DNA from: Pohlia nutans
Lineage: Eukaryota > Streptophyta > Bryopsida > Bryales > Mniaceae
DNA: 64,000 nt
Assembly (NCBI GenBank): GCA_022496805.1
Contig: CM040088.1
Coordinates: forward strand, 41,629,436 to 41,693,435
Direction: 5' to 3'
Part shown: positions 46,292 to 58,879 of the stretch, one piece after another
Numbering within the stretch: the first letter of the stretch is position 1
How the letters are laid out: each line of letters opens with the position of its first letter
Position numbers and translations under genes: made by a program
Notes under the pieces: model-generated
What the model was told of the DNA's origin: nothing
Database searches by the model: none
What the model saw: the letters and a program-made list of their open reading frames with translations, nothing else

Positions 46292-46472
46292 AACACAGGG
46301 AGATAAATACAAGCTTCCCACATGGGAAACGTGGACAAATTTCCCACAATTGTAACTTTCCTAGATCAAAAATACACTACAATCATCCCAAGAGAGTTAC
46401 AATTGTGGGAATTTTGTCCCACTTCCCATATGAAATCCCATGTGGGAATGTCTTTATTTCTCCCTGAGTGTG
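46292..46472. mobile_element. Palindromic MITE, about 180 bp
   Basis: ACACAGGGAGATAAATACA at the left faces TCTTTATTTCTCCCTGAGTGT at the right; inside, TCCCACATGGGA and CCCACAATTGTAACT recur inverted. No clear target duplication. Adjacent to the previous MITE. Confidence 0.65.
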
Positions 46473-47919
46473 TAAGCTGGTTGTCCCATAAGGTAATGAA
46501 CATAACATGCCAAGCCCCATAATTGGCAAGGGATGCTGTTTACATTCTATGATCACAAAGGAGAAGGCAAAGTGCTTGTCTACAAAGTCGGAATTGAGAG
46601 GCCTGTGAGCATTACTTGAGGAAAAGTTGCGGACGTCAGTTGTCTCCGCTTGCGTATACCGTACCTTCTTTGTAGTGTTTCTGACGAATATTTAATACTT
46701 TTCAAAAAGCCATGCTCGTTCGCTATTTCTATAATTTTTTTAAATTCATTTTTTTGGAAAAACATAATATTGTATTTTCATCATTCATCCAAAGAGACCT
46801 TGCAAGTATGTTTAAGGACAAATTCTCTTGATGTAATTGCACAATTGTAGAAAAGTCTTGTGCTTTATACAAAATTCAGTGCACTAGTGCCAACAATGAA
46901 TGTGGGATATGTATAACTCACTTCTTGTTCTTTCTTAATCACCGGTTAAACTCCTTTACAAAAATGTGAATAATTTCTGCACAAATACTTCAAATCACAT
47001 AATTCTTTTTGGAGGTGAAAGAAGACTTGGCCTTCAAACTTTTCTCAGTTGAAGACATTTCAAAAAAAGATCATTTTTTATGCTCAATTGTACACCGAAG
47101 TCTACTGAAAATATGGTGTGGTGAGAATTCACATGGGCTTGCAAGTTCTTATCCGATATCATTTGGGAGTGACTTGGAATTAATTTGATTACAAGCTCAG
47201 CTCTTTCTTCCACTACAACTCACACTTAATTCTCCAAATAATATTAAGAAATGTGAAAATGGTAATATTTAAACATTTCGATTATTTCAAAAAATAATTT
47301 ATACGAAATTTGGCAAAAACTACTTATAATTTCCAAAAGAATTTGTCTTGGTTTTTTTGAATTATTTAAATACGAAGTTGTTTGGAAGGTATGGTATACT
47401 ATCCCCATGAACGTTTAGAGGTAAATTATTGTTTCTTGGTCTTACTGTAATAACTTTATTGGAGGAAATGCAAGAACTTGCTGAAATATTCCATAGAATA
47501 GACATGCCATTGAATGCACACTCATCAGTAAACTTGAGGGACATAGTTCTCATATGAGAATGATGTGAAAGTTATGTCAAATTCATGGGCATTAGAACTA
47601 ACGTGGGGTATGACACTAAAATCATGTGAAAATCATGGTTACCGGACTTTACATTAAAACAGTGTCAATTTAACGTTAGAATGATGACATGATTTTTATA
47701 TTAAAATGACACATATCATACCAACATGGGGATCACATGAAAACACATTTAGTAATTTTAGGATTGGATTAACATTAAAATGATGCAATATAATATCAAT
47801 GTTAAAATGATATCAAAATATTAATGAAATCATTATGATAATTTCAATAATTATGATGTCGTTATGGTAATTTCAACATTAATCCAACACCAAATGAACA
47901 TTAATCAATATTAAATCCT
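46473..47919. other. Intergenic DNA, nothing recognised
   Basis: AT-rich DNA without a supported gene. Toward 47600 it grades into ATG/CAT-rich degenerate repeats. Confidence 0.4.
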
Positions 47920-48513
47920 GACATCTTTGTAACATCATAGAACAATTATAGAACAATTATGTTTCCAAAAACATTTGCTATCATTGTAACATCATTGTAG
48001 CATCCTTGTAACATCATTTATTCATTGTAACATTGTAGCATCACTGTAACATCGTTCTAACATCATTCATTGTAACATCATTGTTCGGGAAAGTCAATGT
48101 GAATTTTGGGATACATGAGCAAACACAGGGTGTTTTATTGGGGCTATGAAAAAATTGGAATATTATGCTATTTATAGTATATTTAGGGTATATTCTAAGA
48201 ATATTCATACAATATTCTCAAATTGGTTTTAAAACACCCTATATTACTTCTAAAATTTTATAATTTTATCTCAAATGAATACAAGAAACTCTATATTTGT
48301 TCTCTCATAGTTATTTAAATTTTTGACAATGACTACCCCGGGCATCATTGTAACATTATAACATCATTGTAACATTTTAACATTGTAACATTTTAGCATT
48401 GTATCATCATTCATTGTAACATCATTTTAACATTGTAACATCGTTGTAACATCGTTGTGACATCATTGTTACACTTTAACATTGTAATATCATTGTAACA
48501 TCATTGTTACACT

Positions 48514-49062
48514 TTAACCCTTAACCGTCCACACTACATTTACCGATCAAACCTAATCAATTTATCAAATTTTCAAATGTATTATATTTTTTTGGTATTT
48601 TTCTTATATAAATTATTCTTAAACCAATTTACACTAATATTTTCAAATAATTTTAAATGAAAATTAATTTTATAAAATTTATCAAAGTTTTTCTCTTGTA
48701 ATAGTCATAGTAATTACAAAAGTGCCTAAAATAGTATGAAGTTTTTAGGAAAAATAAAAATAATAGTGATGAACAACATAGTGTAGCTAGCATACTTCTT
48801 GAGCTTATATAAAAAGAAATTTGATTAACATTTTCTATAGTGTATATTGGAATTTTAAGGCTCTGAGCTTTAAAGTGTTGTAAAAAACGCAATTTTAACA
48901 ATTTTGAAGAACCTTAAATTGGACTAGAGAGTAGAAGATAGCTCCCACACTTTTTTAGTTGGGACCATTTTCATTTGAAATTAGGAACTAGGTGAAAATC
49001 AGCGTTTGACTGAAAATGATCAAACACGGCCCCACGGGGCTCCTTGCACGCTTAAGGGTTAA
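48514..49062. mobile_element. TTAA-flanked element, 549 bp, inside the satellite
   Basis: Ends are TTAA-CCCTTAACCGTCC and GCACGCTTAAGGG-TTAA. Satellite sequence is directly on both sides, so the insertion boundaries are unambiguous. Confidence 0.75.
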
Positions 49063-49295
49063 CATTGTAACATCATTGTAACATCATTGTTACCTTTCTA
49101 ACATTGTAACATCATTGTTACCTTTCTAACATTGTAACATCATTTTTACCTTTCTAACATTGTAACATCATTGTTACCTTTCTAACATTGTAACATCATT
49201 TTTACCTTTCTAACATTGTAACATCATTGTTACCTTTCTAACATTGTAACATCATTGTTACCTTTCTAACATTGTAACATCATTGTTACACTTTA

Positions 49296-49623
49296 CACTA
49301 GTAAAAAACATGGTAAAAAAAATCGCAGCCAGAATTGGCTGCGGTTCTTTTAGCCAGCCTGATCTGTAGTCGCTAAACAACTGCAGATTTGTTTTTTTGG
49401 ATTTGCGACTGCAATGTTAGGAATTCAAGGCGTGTAATATACCGTTGGAAAGGTCTTGCAAATACCTTTCCAACGATATATTACACATCCCTAAATTATT
49501 AAAATTGCAGTCGTAAATCAAAAAAGAAAAATCTGCAGTTGCTAAGCGACTGCAGAACAGGCTGGTCAAAAGAACCGCAGCCAATTTTGGCTGTGATTTT
49601 TTTTACCATGTTTTCTACTAGTG
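49296..49623. mobile_element. CACTA-type hairpin MITE, 328 bp, TTA duplication, inside the satellite
   Basis: CACTAGTAAAAAACATGGT at the left faces ACCATGTTTTCTACTAGTG at the right, TTA on both sides. Inner blocks (AACCGCAGCC with GGCTGCGGTT; GGAAAGGT-TTGCAA) also fold back, making one long hairpin. Confidence 0.87.
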
Positions 49624-49715
49624 TTAACATTGTAACATTATTGTTACACTTTAACATTGTAACATGATTGTTACACTTTAGCATTGTAACATCATTGTTA
49701 CACTTTAGCAGATAG

Positions 49716-49805
49716 ATAGATAGAAACTCTGGCCTTCCTTCCAAGGCCGGCGTGAATAAAGTGTCCGTTCGTAATGTCAATAGCTTATTGCCCACCGGGC
49801 AAAGG
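49716..49805 (+). repeat. Conserved dispersed block, copy 2
   Basis: TAGAAACTCTGG, GGCCGGCGTGAATAAAGTGT and GCCCACCGGGCAAAGG, inserted within the satellite array. Confidence 0.55.
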
Positions 49806-49860
49806 GGATTACACTTTAGCATTGCAACATCATTGTCACACTTTAACATTGTAACATTAT

Positions 49861-50094
49861 TGTAATATCATCATGACAACTAACATCATTTTTGTGTGGT
49901 TCTCATAGTCCACCGCATTTGAAATCGACAAGGTTCACATTTAAAGTATCAAAAATATAGGAAAAATATTGCAAAAACAAAAACGTCAAAAACTAAAACA
50001 ATTATATCTAAACAAATGGAGTAATATATTATCATAATATGAAGTGATGAGGGAGGTATTAAAAAAAATTAATTTAAAAAAATCTTTATTGAAC

Positions 50095-50159
<65 letters not shown>

Positions 50160-50629
50160 TTATTTATTTATATTCCAAGGATACGCTATTACCATTTATA
50201 TATATATGAACATTTAGATGATATTAGACTGCAACCGAAGAGAGCCTTTCATCACCCCATGTATGTAGCTTAATTTTATACTTTTAGTTAATCTTAGAGA
50301 TGTCATCAGCTTATTTTAGAACTTTATTTCAATTCTACTTTTGACGTTCTATCTTTGGTTCTATTTAGAATCATTGATTCTCTAAAGACCTAGTCGAGGC
50401 CACAGCTCAACGAGTTGTTGGATATTATGTATGGCCGTCAAACCCACCTCTTTTTATTGGTGGGGCATCATTGTGGGGGGAAGAGTTTACATAATATATG
50501 ATTTTTTATATTATATTGTATATACAAATAATAAGGTAAATATAAATTATTAAAACATATTATGATTTTTTACGATTTTTCTATATCAATAGAATATTTT
50601 AATATAATTTTGAAGTTCAAAAAATATAT
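49861..50629. other. AT-rich DNA with an (AT)n tract at about 50096-50165
   Basis: A largely alternating AT run of about 65 bases. No gene is supported. Confidence 0.5.
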
Positions 50630-51395
50630 GATGATGACATAAGATTGGCATGAAGATCACATTCATGAAGACCATATAAAGAAGACATGAAGACTATATG
50701 AAGGTCACATGAAGACCACATGAAGATTACATAAAAGACCACATAAAGATCACACGAAGACTATATGAAAATCACATGAAGATCATATGGAAATCATATG
50801 AAGATCACATGAAGATGATGTGTACATAGGAAAAAGGCATGAAAGAGAAAGAGCAAAAACTAGAACAACTATTTTGGACAAAGGGAGTAATATATAATCA
50901 TAGTTTACATAATATAAGATTGTTAATATTATATCGTATATGAAAATAATAAGATAAATTATATAAATCATTAAAACATATTACTGAATTTTATGATATT
51001 TTAATATAGAATATTAATAAATAAAATTTAGATTTCAAAATATATGAAAAGTATATGAAAATGACATGAAGATCACATGAAGAAGATATGACATTGATAT
51101 GAACATCATATGAAGATGATATGAATGTCATATGAAGATATCATGAAGATGAACATGATGATGAGAAGAAGATGAACATGATGATGAGAAGAAGATGACA
51201 TGCACATCACATCACATGAAGATTATATGAAGAGTCGCATGAAGATAATACAAAAATCACATTTTTGACATGAAGATCACATGAAGATCACATTAGTTTA
51301 ATATGGAGATAATATGAAGACAATATGAAGATCACATGGGTTTAACATGAAGATCACATAGGTTTAACATGAAGATCACACAAAAATAACATATG
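50630..51395 (+). repeat. Degenerate tandem repeat of CATGAAGAT
   Basis: Dozens of copies of ATGAAGATCACATGAAGA-type words with variable spacing. No open frame of useful length on the plus strand. Confidence 0.75.
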
Positions 51396-52121
51396 TGTAA
51401 GATGGCTCCAAGGCCCAAGCTAACGAAAATGGTACTCCAAAATGAAGCACCATTTTCACTCCCTTGGAGCCAAGTTGAGAGTTGAGACCATGTCACACTA
51501 TTAATAAAAATTGAATAAATGGAGGCATCCCACCTCTAAGTACTACCAAATTGGTCTTGGCCTTGGCTCTAAGTCTAAACCAGTCGTTATCATGAATAGA
51601 CACTAAAATTCATAACCAATGGTCAAATTGTTTTTGTTGGGTGGCTTCAACCATTATTTTGATCTAAGGGCCTTTTGCTCCAAGCCTATAATGCAATCGT
51701 GTAGCCACATTTTCAACCCAAAAGCAAATGCTTAAAAGAATATTTTTAGCTAGATTTTTTATTGTAGCTACTAAACTACAAGAAAATTATGCAAAATTTG
51801 TCAAAACTAGAAGTTTAAGCCAAATTTTTGGAGGCACCTTGGTGAAAAATTAAGAAGTCTTGTTCAACATGCATACGTGGTTTAGAATGTGATGACTACC
51901 GTACTACATTGGCTTCGGCACTAATTATATTATTTTAATATGGGCTGAAATGTTAGAAAATATTTTTTTACTTTTTTTTCAAATTTAAAGAAGAAATTTT
52001 AAAAAAGTATGAGTGCCAAATCTATTTTTAGAAAAGTAATTAAATATTCAGCACCCTATTGTTGAATCCAATCATGTACTATGGTACTATACGTACTTGG
52101 CCGTCAAGATCAGTAGGTTAT
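51396..52121. other. Intergenic DNA, nothing recognised
   Basis: No gene or clear repeat. Confidence 0.35.
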
Positions 52122-52384
52122 GGGTGAATGCACACTACGGTCACCCAATTCTTTTGTCGCTGCGCCTGCACCTGCACCTGCAAATCTTTAAAAATCAATT
52201 AAGACAAATGTAACAAATGTTTTTAAGAAATTTTAATATTCTAGAATTCTAAGATGTTTTTGGAAGGTAGGAAATTTTTGGGATTTTCAAAATCATTGTT
52301 ATATTTGTCTTAATTGATTTTTAAAGATTTGCAGGTGCAGGCGCAGCGACAAAAGAATTGGGTGACCGTAGTGTGCACTCACCC
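52122..52384. mobile_element. MITE with arms of about 85 bp, flanked by TTAT
   Basis: GGGTGAATGCACACTACGGT at the left faces ACCGTAGTGTGCACTCACCC at the right; complementarity continues through TTGTCGCTGCGCCTGCA and AAATCAATTAAGACAAAT. TTAT lies outside both ends. The superfamily is not clear. Confidence 0.75.
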
Positions 52385-52799
52385 TTATGCAAACTAATTA
52401 TTATTTTATGGAAAATTACATTTCAAAAAATGCCAAATTATGTGGATATTTTCTAAGTCGTTTATCCTTTTCACCATGAAAAATACATTATTTTTGAAAA
52501 AAATAATTTCCTAATGATTTGGGTTTCGCTTTTTATAATTTCCTATTTTTTGTCAATCATGGCGATCAACTACGGTACTCATGAGCCTGTTCAGCGAGTC
52601 ATCAGATTTACAGTATTTCAACTCTAGACTCATTGGTGGTTAGAGTGAATTCAAACTCGTTCAACTCTCGGGAAGGTCTCTTTTGTATCTTTTGGGTATC
52701 ATGTGTGAACAAAGGGTATTTAAAAAAACCCTAAAGATTAAAATTAATTCTTACTATAATTAGTAGTATTTTGAGAATATTCTCCACTGGAAACTTTGA

Positions 52800-53015
52800 T
52801 CAGTTTAGCCGGGGCTAAACTAAGGTAGTTTAGCCCCCTCTTTAGCCCGCCTTAGCACTATATGAAAAATGGGGGGCTAAATTTTTGTACCACTAGCCCC
52901 CTTTTTAGCCCCCTTTTTGTACCACTAGCCAGGGCTAAAACACAAATTAGCCGAGACTAAAAAGGATGGTTTAGCCCCCCACAGCCATTTTAGCCCGGGG
53001 GGCTAAAAGTTCGAA
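52800..53015. repeat. GGGGCTAAA-rich inverted repeat region
   Basis: About ten TTTAGCC/GGCTAAA words in both orientations in 215 bases. It looks like a MITE with many subterminal repeats; ends are not defined. Confidence 0.5.
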
Positions 53016-53424
53016 AGCTTCCAGTGCTCATATTGATTCTTGTAATCAATTTTGAGCAACCTATATTAATTTAAATCATTTATAAAATTTACTTTCAAAA
53101 ATTTATTTGGACCTTATCTTTGTTTGCACGTTGTTACGTAATATTTGGAATGTTTGCACATTGTTACGTCATAATTGCAAGTGACCTCCCCGAGGTTCGA
53201 CTCCAGACTCATTTGAATTCCTGAGTTTCGGCATCGAGGATCTCCGGTGTATTTGGTGAACATTCTGTCGAAAGTATGCAACAAATTTCTACCTAAACAA
53301 CTCCGATCGTGATGATTACACATAAAATGCGTGCACAGACTCATTCATGTCAACAGTCCCGATCTACACATTGCCAGATTCATTACCAATTCACAGTTCT
53401 TCAAAAAAATCCAATTGCAGTGAC
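53016..53424. other. Intergenic DNA before the CACTA element
   Basis: No gene. TTGCACGTTGTTACGTAATA and a near copy lie at 53124-53170. Confidence 0.35.
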
Positions 53425-53580
53425 CACTACTAGAATCAGGGGGTCTTTGCAACGCTATAAACGTTGCTCAATACACTGGCCAGGGTTTGCTTGGGGGGCT
53501 TCTTAAACGTTGCTAAAACATCGTTAAGAACATTGCTCAAAATGAGCAACGTTTTGGAACATGAATTTGCAACGTTTCTA
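53425..53580. promoter_or_regulatory. CACTA left terminus with subterminal repeats
   Basis: GCAACG at 53450, AAACGTTGC at 53459, AAACGTTGC near 53506, GAGCAACGTT near 53544 and GCAACGTTT near 53570. In En/Spm such subterminal repeats bind the TNPA protein. Confidence 0.6.
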
Positions 53581-54677
53581 AGGGCTCACCTCGGGATTGG
53601 GATCTTCTACACTTCAGCGTTCCCTTGACCGGTGAGGTGGACCCACCATGTTATTTAAAGACCTGTTTCCAGTTGATGGTTCTTTTTAGTGGCTACTGTG
53701 ATTGGAGGATTAAAATCACACATTGGGTTATTCCGTTGGTTTTTACACATTGAATTGATGGTCACATAGTAAATTTTGGAGATAATTTTGTATGGTAAGT
53801 TGGGTCGTCCATAATTTGTGGTGAAAAGTTGATGTGGATTTGTCAGTGCAAAGTCAATGTGAAGACAAAAATACTCGGGTAACTTAAATTACTTCTACCT
53901 TCTTTTGCCTTGCCACGTGGCTATTTACAGTCGTGTCAATGTACCACTCACTTGCTAATTTTGAACCCCTAATGTGTTGTTAACAGATTTATTATTGTGT
54001 AATTAGGTAAACATTCTTCAATGCGAGAAGGGATGATTGTGGTGTACTTCTGAAAATAGCCAAATGGAATGGCCCAAGTTCTGTGACTTGGCTACTAGTA
54101 GACTTAGCAGTAACCTAAGTATAGGGTTAGGATGTACAGGTGGCGTCCACGACTTGGTTGCATCATTGACAATTTAGATAGTACCGCTGTATCCTTCAAA
54201 AAGCCAATTTTATAGAAGACATTTTCATCCATCATGGAAAAATGCATCGAACTTCAATCTAACAGTCTACAAGCTATATAAATGCATATCATTCAAGTTT
54301 TACAATTACAATCTATCATATAGTAAAGTTAATTGTAATATTTGTTCGTGTGTCCAAACATAACACAAAAAGGCATTGTAAATGGTAGTGTCAGTTCCCA
54401 CAACCTATGATATATTCAATGTCTCAATGGTGGCATAGATTTGTTGCCAATATGTCTAAAAATGCAGTGATTATCACCAATAAGCTATAATTTAACATAA
54501 TACTTCTACATGCCTATAGTACATTCCGGACTGTGTACAACATGTGCAATATGAACAATATAGACAAGCCGGCAAACTATGAACATGAAATCATCACGAG
54601 ATGTGGATGACATAACCCATGCACTAACATACAATCAAGCCTTCACCTGATTATCTCCACAACCAATACCATACCAC
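53581..54677. other. CACTA internal non-coding DNA
   Basis: No gene is supported between the terminal repeats and the stop of the minus-strand gene; the part next to 54678 is probably its 3' UTR. Confidence 0.4.
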
Positions 54678-57600
54678 CTACTCGTCACCACTTGACTCAG
54701 AGCCTTCAGAGTCAGACCCATCAGTCCCATCTGAGTCAGACCCATCTGAATCAGAACCCTCAGACTGCATTTCAGACCCCTCGGAAGAGTCTGAGGCGCT
54801 TGTGCTGGAGATACTGTCTTCATCATCAGAATCTTTGTGCTCCTTGGTCTTTCCCTTCACTTGGTCTGCTTCCTTCATGGGTGTGATACTAGGAGCAGGT
54901 GGCCCATCCTTGGCTGTGGACGATGCATTCGGATCAATGCCTGCCAGTCTTGCATTCTCCCGCTCCTCCAGTTTGTCAAAGCCATGTCTTTTCCCGTACT
55001 CCAAGTCGGACTCAGTTGGCACTCTGTTGAATACAGCGTTCTACACAACAGCCAATTCATACAGTATGATTAATACAAGCAGTTTGCCAATCACACTTGA
55101 TATCCGAGGCTGAACTTACGTTTCACCTTTACATAACAGCAAGGGTTTTAAAATAAACCAAAATGAAGGAAAACACTTGATTACTAGTACAAGTTAGCTA
55201 GAACAACGGTAATCCGTGGCTTAACCTACTGTGTAAACAACCAAGACTTGAAAAAACAAAATTGTGAATAGATGTTTATTAGTACTATAAGTTAGTTTAT
55301 AGTGATTTTGATTAGTAACTATAGCGGAACAAAAACCAGTACCAGATAAGTACATGTTAATCACAGTAGTACTAGTTGTTTTCCAGAAATATAAGAAAAG
55401 CATCCCTGAACCTACATGTTAACTATAGACACATGCAAGAAAATTAAAATAATGAGGTTAATGAAGACCTTGTGGTTTGTACTACAACTCTGCCATAAAC
55501 GCAGGTAATCCCATGGCTGCGGTAACATCTCCTGTAGAAACAACATCCGCATCGAATTCTAAAAAACATAAGAAATAAGAAATATTTACATGATGATAAT
55601 AAGTATACGTTAGTCTAAAACAAATTTCAAAACTGGCTAAACCTCATTGGGTGCCAAAGAATGCAGCCTGTTGAAAAAAAAAAAAACAAAATCAATACGT
55701 AAACTCTAATTAGTGATACAAGTACTCCATAGACAAGTGACATTCATGGCTGAACATGCATTTCCACTATACAAACAAGCACGTCATGAAAAAAGAAAGG
55801 GAAAATACATTACTTCTTGAATTTACCTCCATCAGATAGCGAATACAGAGCATATTCATGGCTGAAAGTACTTCAACTACATATACAAGCAATTAAAAAA
55901 AAAAAAAAAAAACTCTCATTCGTACTTGAGGTCAGTCCAGCAAAAACTTCGTTCTTTGACTGAACCTCATTTTCCGGCATAGAAACTGGGAAGGCAAAAC
56001 AATAAGTGTACTAAGTTACAAATTAGTACTACAACTTCCTCCAAATCCAAGTACATCCTAGGGCTGATTTTCACGTTACATACTAGCAGTGGTAAGAAAA
56101 AAACGAGAAGCATGAGGGAGAATCGCAGTATAGAGACAAGCAGTAACAACATATCAGAATATGAAATCTGAACTTAACAGTACTAGAAGTTAGCCAATAA
56201 GAAAGAAAATCCATAGCTAAACCTAAGTTTTACCTGCAGAACCAAGGAAGGGAAAAAAAAATTATGGGGCTTTCATACATTCCGATTGGAGGGTAGAAGT
56301 AAGCCAAACTGCATGTAACATATTGGCATTGGCTACCTTTCCGCCACTGACACAAGGAGGCCCAAACAAAATATGTAGAATCGGACTCCATGTTCACTAC
56401 TGCTAGAAGTGGGCTTCCAACAAAGGCTATCCACGCCTGGGCCTACTAATACAAGTATAAAAACAATCAAGAAGAAAAACTAAGAAAAAAACGCCCTTTT
56501 CGGTAAAAGAAAGATACTTACAAATCTGTCGCTCAGTCCCTTGAGACCGGTTGGCCCACATTTGTGAGAGTACCCCACTTCCTTCATCCTTTTATTTGCC
56601 GCAATTCGGCAAAGTTCAGCTTTGTGGTTGATCTTTGCATCCTTTGTGAGCTCGTAAATTTTTTGAAAAGAGAAGGCACTGCAACCACTAGGTCTGGGCA
56701 CTGTCCTCCAATTCTTATAAGTCTCAAATTTTTTCTTCAATCGGCACCGTCTTTCCCTCAAGTTAGCTCCCACTGCGTTGAGAATTGTTTTTGATTCCCA
56801 TGGGCCAGGGTAGATCTTCCTCAGTCTCATGGTGAACTGTGCCTTTAGCTCAGGGCACTGGCGGTTCCAGTTCACGTGCCATGGAAACTCTTTGCTAGCT
56901 TGGTCAAAAGCATATTGCTTCATGTGGTCTGCAAAACTTCCGGTGGGTGCTGCTAGTGTGTTAACTTCAAATGGGGGAATTTCTCCAGTCGTGCCCCACG
57001 TTGCTAGTGTGACGGAGTCCTCTGATTTTTTGGAGTGTTCAGAAACACTTTGAGGAGATGCTGACTTTGTCGATCCTCCGCTGGAATGGTTAGGATGTGC
57101 CCTGGTCCTCCTATGCTTGCGGCGCGGCTTGGCTTGGGATGCACCAGCGGGACTTGACTGCATGGGAGGCTGTGACGGGCTTGCTGCATCTGGGTTAGCG
57201 CATGACTGTAGCCTCGCCTCCTTCTGCAAACGTGGACATTCTTTGGCTAAGTCCACTGTTGGAATATCAGTCCCACTGTTGGCCATTCCCTTGCCTTTAG
57301 ACGTGGACGCCAGTGCTTTGTGGGAACCGCCCTTCTTCTTTTCCTTCTGCGTTTTTGTCTTCTCGCGCAAGGCCTTCTTCTTCTTGTGCTTTGCCGGTGC
57401 CACACACTCAGTACCGTCATTTTGGCACGTGGTTGAGGGGGGAATCTGCTCGTTGACTCCCTCCACCTGCAAGGTTTGGCCTTCTGCCTGTGGATGGCTC
57501 ATGCATGGGAACGCAACATCTGGCTCTGGAGGAGCAGTGTCTCTCTCTACAGGGCTGGATCTGGCCTCCACAGGCTCATCTCCCTCAACGACCTTCTTCC

Positions 57601-58879
57601 CATCCAGTGCTACACTAGCCTCTTCCAGTCTCTTTTTTTCTGCCTTGCGTGCTTTGTTCTTTTGTTCTTCCCTCTCTCGAGCCTCTCTACGCAACGCATA
57701 ATCTATAATTCTTTCTACCCCTATATCATGGCGCGCTTTGTTGCTTAGTCTATCACGCTCCATTTTCTGTTTCTTGGCTTCCAAGTCTGCTGGTGGTTTG
57801 CTAGATATTATCTCTAGATCTCCAACACTCTTACTGTTGCCAGAGTTGTTAGACTCTACTGCCACAGGGCTTTGTAGAGGCACTCGTGGTGAGGAAATAG
57901 ACAAACGAGCTTTAGGGTGCGTTGATAGAAACTTCTATTTCTCATGGTTTGGCATGAAAGACAAAAGGTAGGAGAGAGATGTAGTGGGCTCTGGGGGCGT
58001 GGGTGAAGACACATGTGGTGCTGCATTATGACCAGGACGTGAAGGACCTGCAGTTTTCCAAACTGGAGGGGTAGGCGCAATTGGCGTGGGCTGATGAGGG
58101 ACAACAGAGCCTGGAGAACAATGAATGTTCTCAGGGTTGGGGGTGCTGTCTAGAACACGCGTTGTTTGTGGCTTCGTTACTGGTTTTTCAGGGGGGACAA
58201 CACGTGGAGCACTAGCGGGTGGCTGAGGCATGGCTACCGATGGAGAGAGCGGAGGAATTAAGCATCGACGAGGTAAAGGACTCCTAACTGGCGTTCCAGT
58301 CACTACTCCTGAATTTCTCTCTGATCTAAGTACTCTACCTCTCACTATTTGAGTCTCTGTCAATAATGGGCTGGTGGGAGAGAGATAGAAGTTGATGTGC
58401 ACACCACCTGAGGGAGAAGGTGGTGGTGTGCACACCGTCTCTGGCAATATCTTGACGCCACAGGTTTGCTCAGGAGTACCTTCTTTTTGCGCCACGGGTT
58501 TGTTGCCTTGAGCTCCACCCCCTCCTGCCGCCTTGATCGCTTCCAAGTTCTCCAGAACTTCGGCCAGAGCGTTCTTCACCGTCGCACTTCTCCCACGTCT
58601 CCGCCCACCTCCCCGCCCACCTCGTGAAGACATCGCCTTTCCTTTTCGCTGCACCTTTAGCGGAGACTCCTTCAGCTTTTTCTTCCTCTTGGGTGAACGA
58701 CTCCCAGATCCAGCGACTTCTTCTATCTGCTCCTGGCTCTTGAAATTGCGCGTTGCGCTGTCATCTGGAGCTTTGGCGGGGGCGGACATGGGCGCATGGA
58801 CTCTCTTTGCGTTGATGTGGGGTGCGGGAGCTGACTCCACCAACTTGCGCTTCCCCTTTGCTGATTTGGTGACCGCCAT
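54678..58879 (-). CDS. TNPA-like CACTA protein (Transposase_24-like), in-frame stop at codon 315
   Basis: Proposed exons: 58879-56522, 55531-55469 and 55040-54678, all phase 0, about 926 residues. Residues 1-314 are basic and Pro/Ser-rich (KGKRKLVES, SPKRKKKLKES, GGRGGGRRRGR). A TAG at 57937-57935 then interrupts the frame, but the same frame continues without another stop for 471 codons. That part has a charged coiled-coil-like stretch (EREEQKNKARKAEKKRLEEA) and then a conserved domain (PGPWESKTILNAVGANLRE, CRLKKKFETYKNWR, ANKRMKEVGYSHKCG) like that in plant En/Spm second proteins. Exon 2 reads PQPWDYLRLWQS; exon 3 starts NAVFNRVPTESDLEYG and ends in a Ser/Asp/Glu/Gly-rich acidic tail. Likely role: binding element ends. 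Exon 2's donor is weak. Confidence 0.7.

Larger units (their letters stand above)
47920..49860 (+). repeat. Satellite of CATTGTAACAT units, interrupted by two elements
   Basis: Runs of AACATTGTAACATCATTG fill 47920-48513, 49063-49295 and 49624-49860. In 49060-49295 a clean unit of 28 bp (TAACATTGTAACATCATTGT followed by TACCTTTC) repeats about eight times. The array is split by a TTAA element (48514-49062) and a CACTA-type MITE (49296-49623). Confidence 0.85.

Noticed and set aside
49058..49295. CRISPR-like array of 28-bp repeats
   Set aside because: The units are contiguous with no unique spacers, in a plant genome; it is a satellite.
57117..57701. 194-aa plus-strand frame
   Set aside because: Antisense of the TNPA-like exon, which is open far longer.
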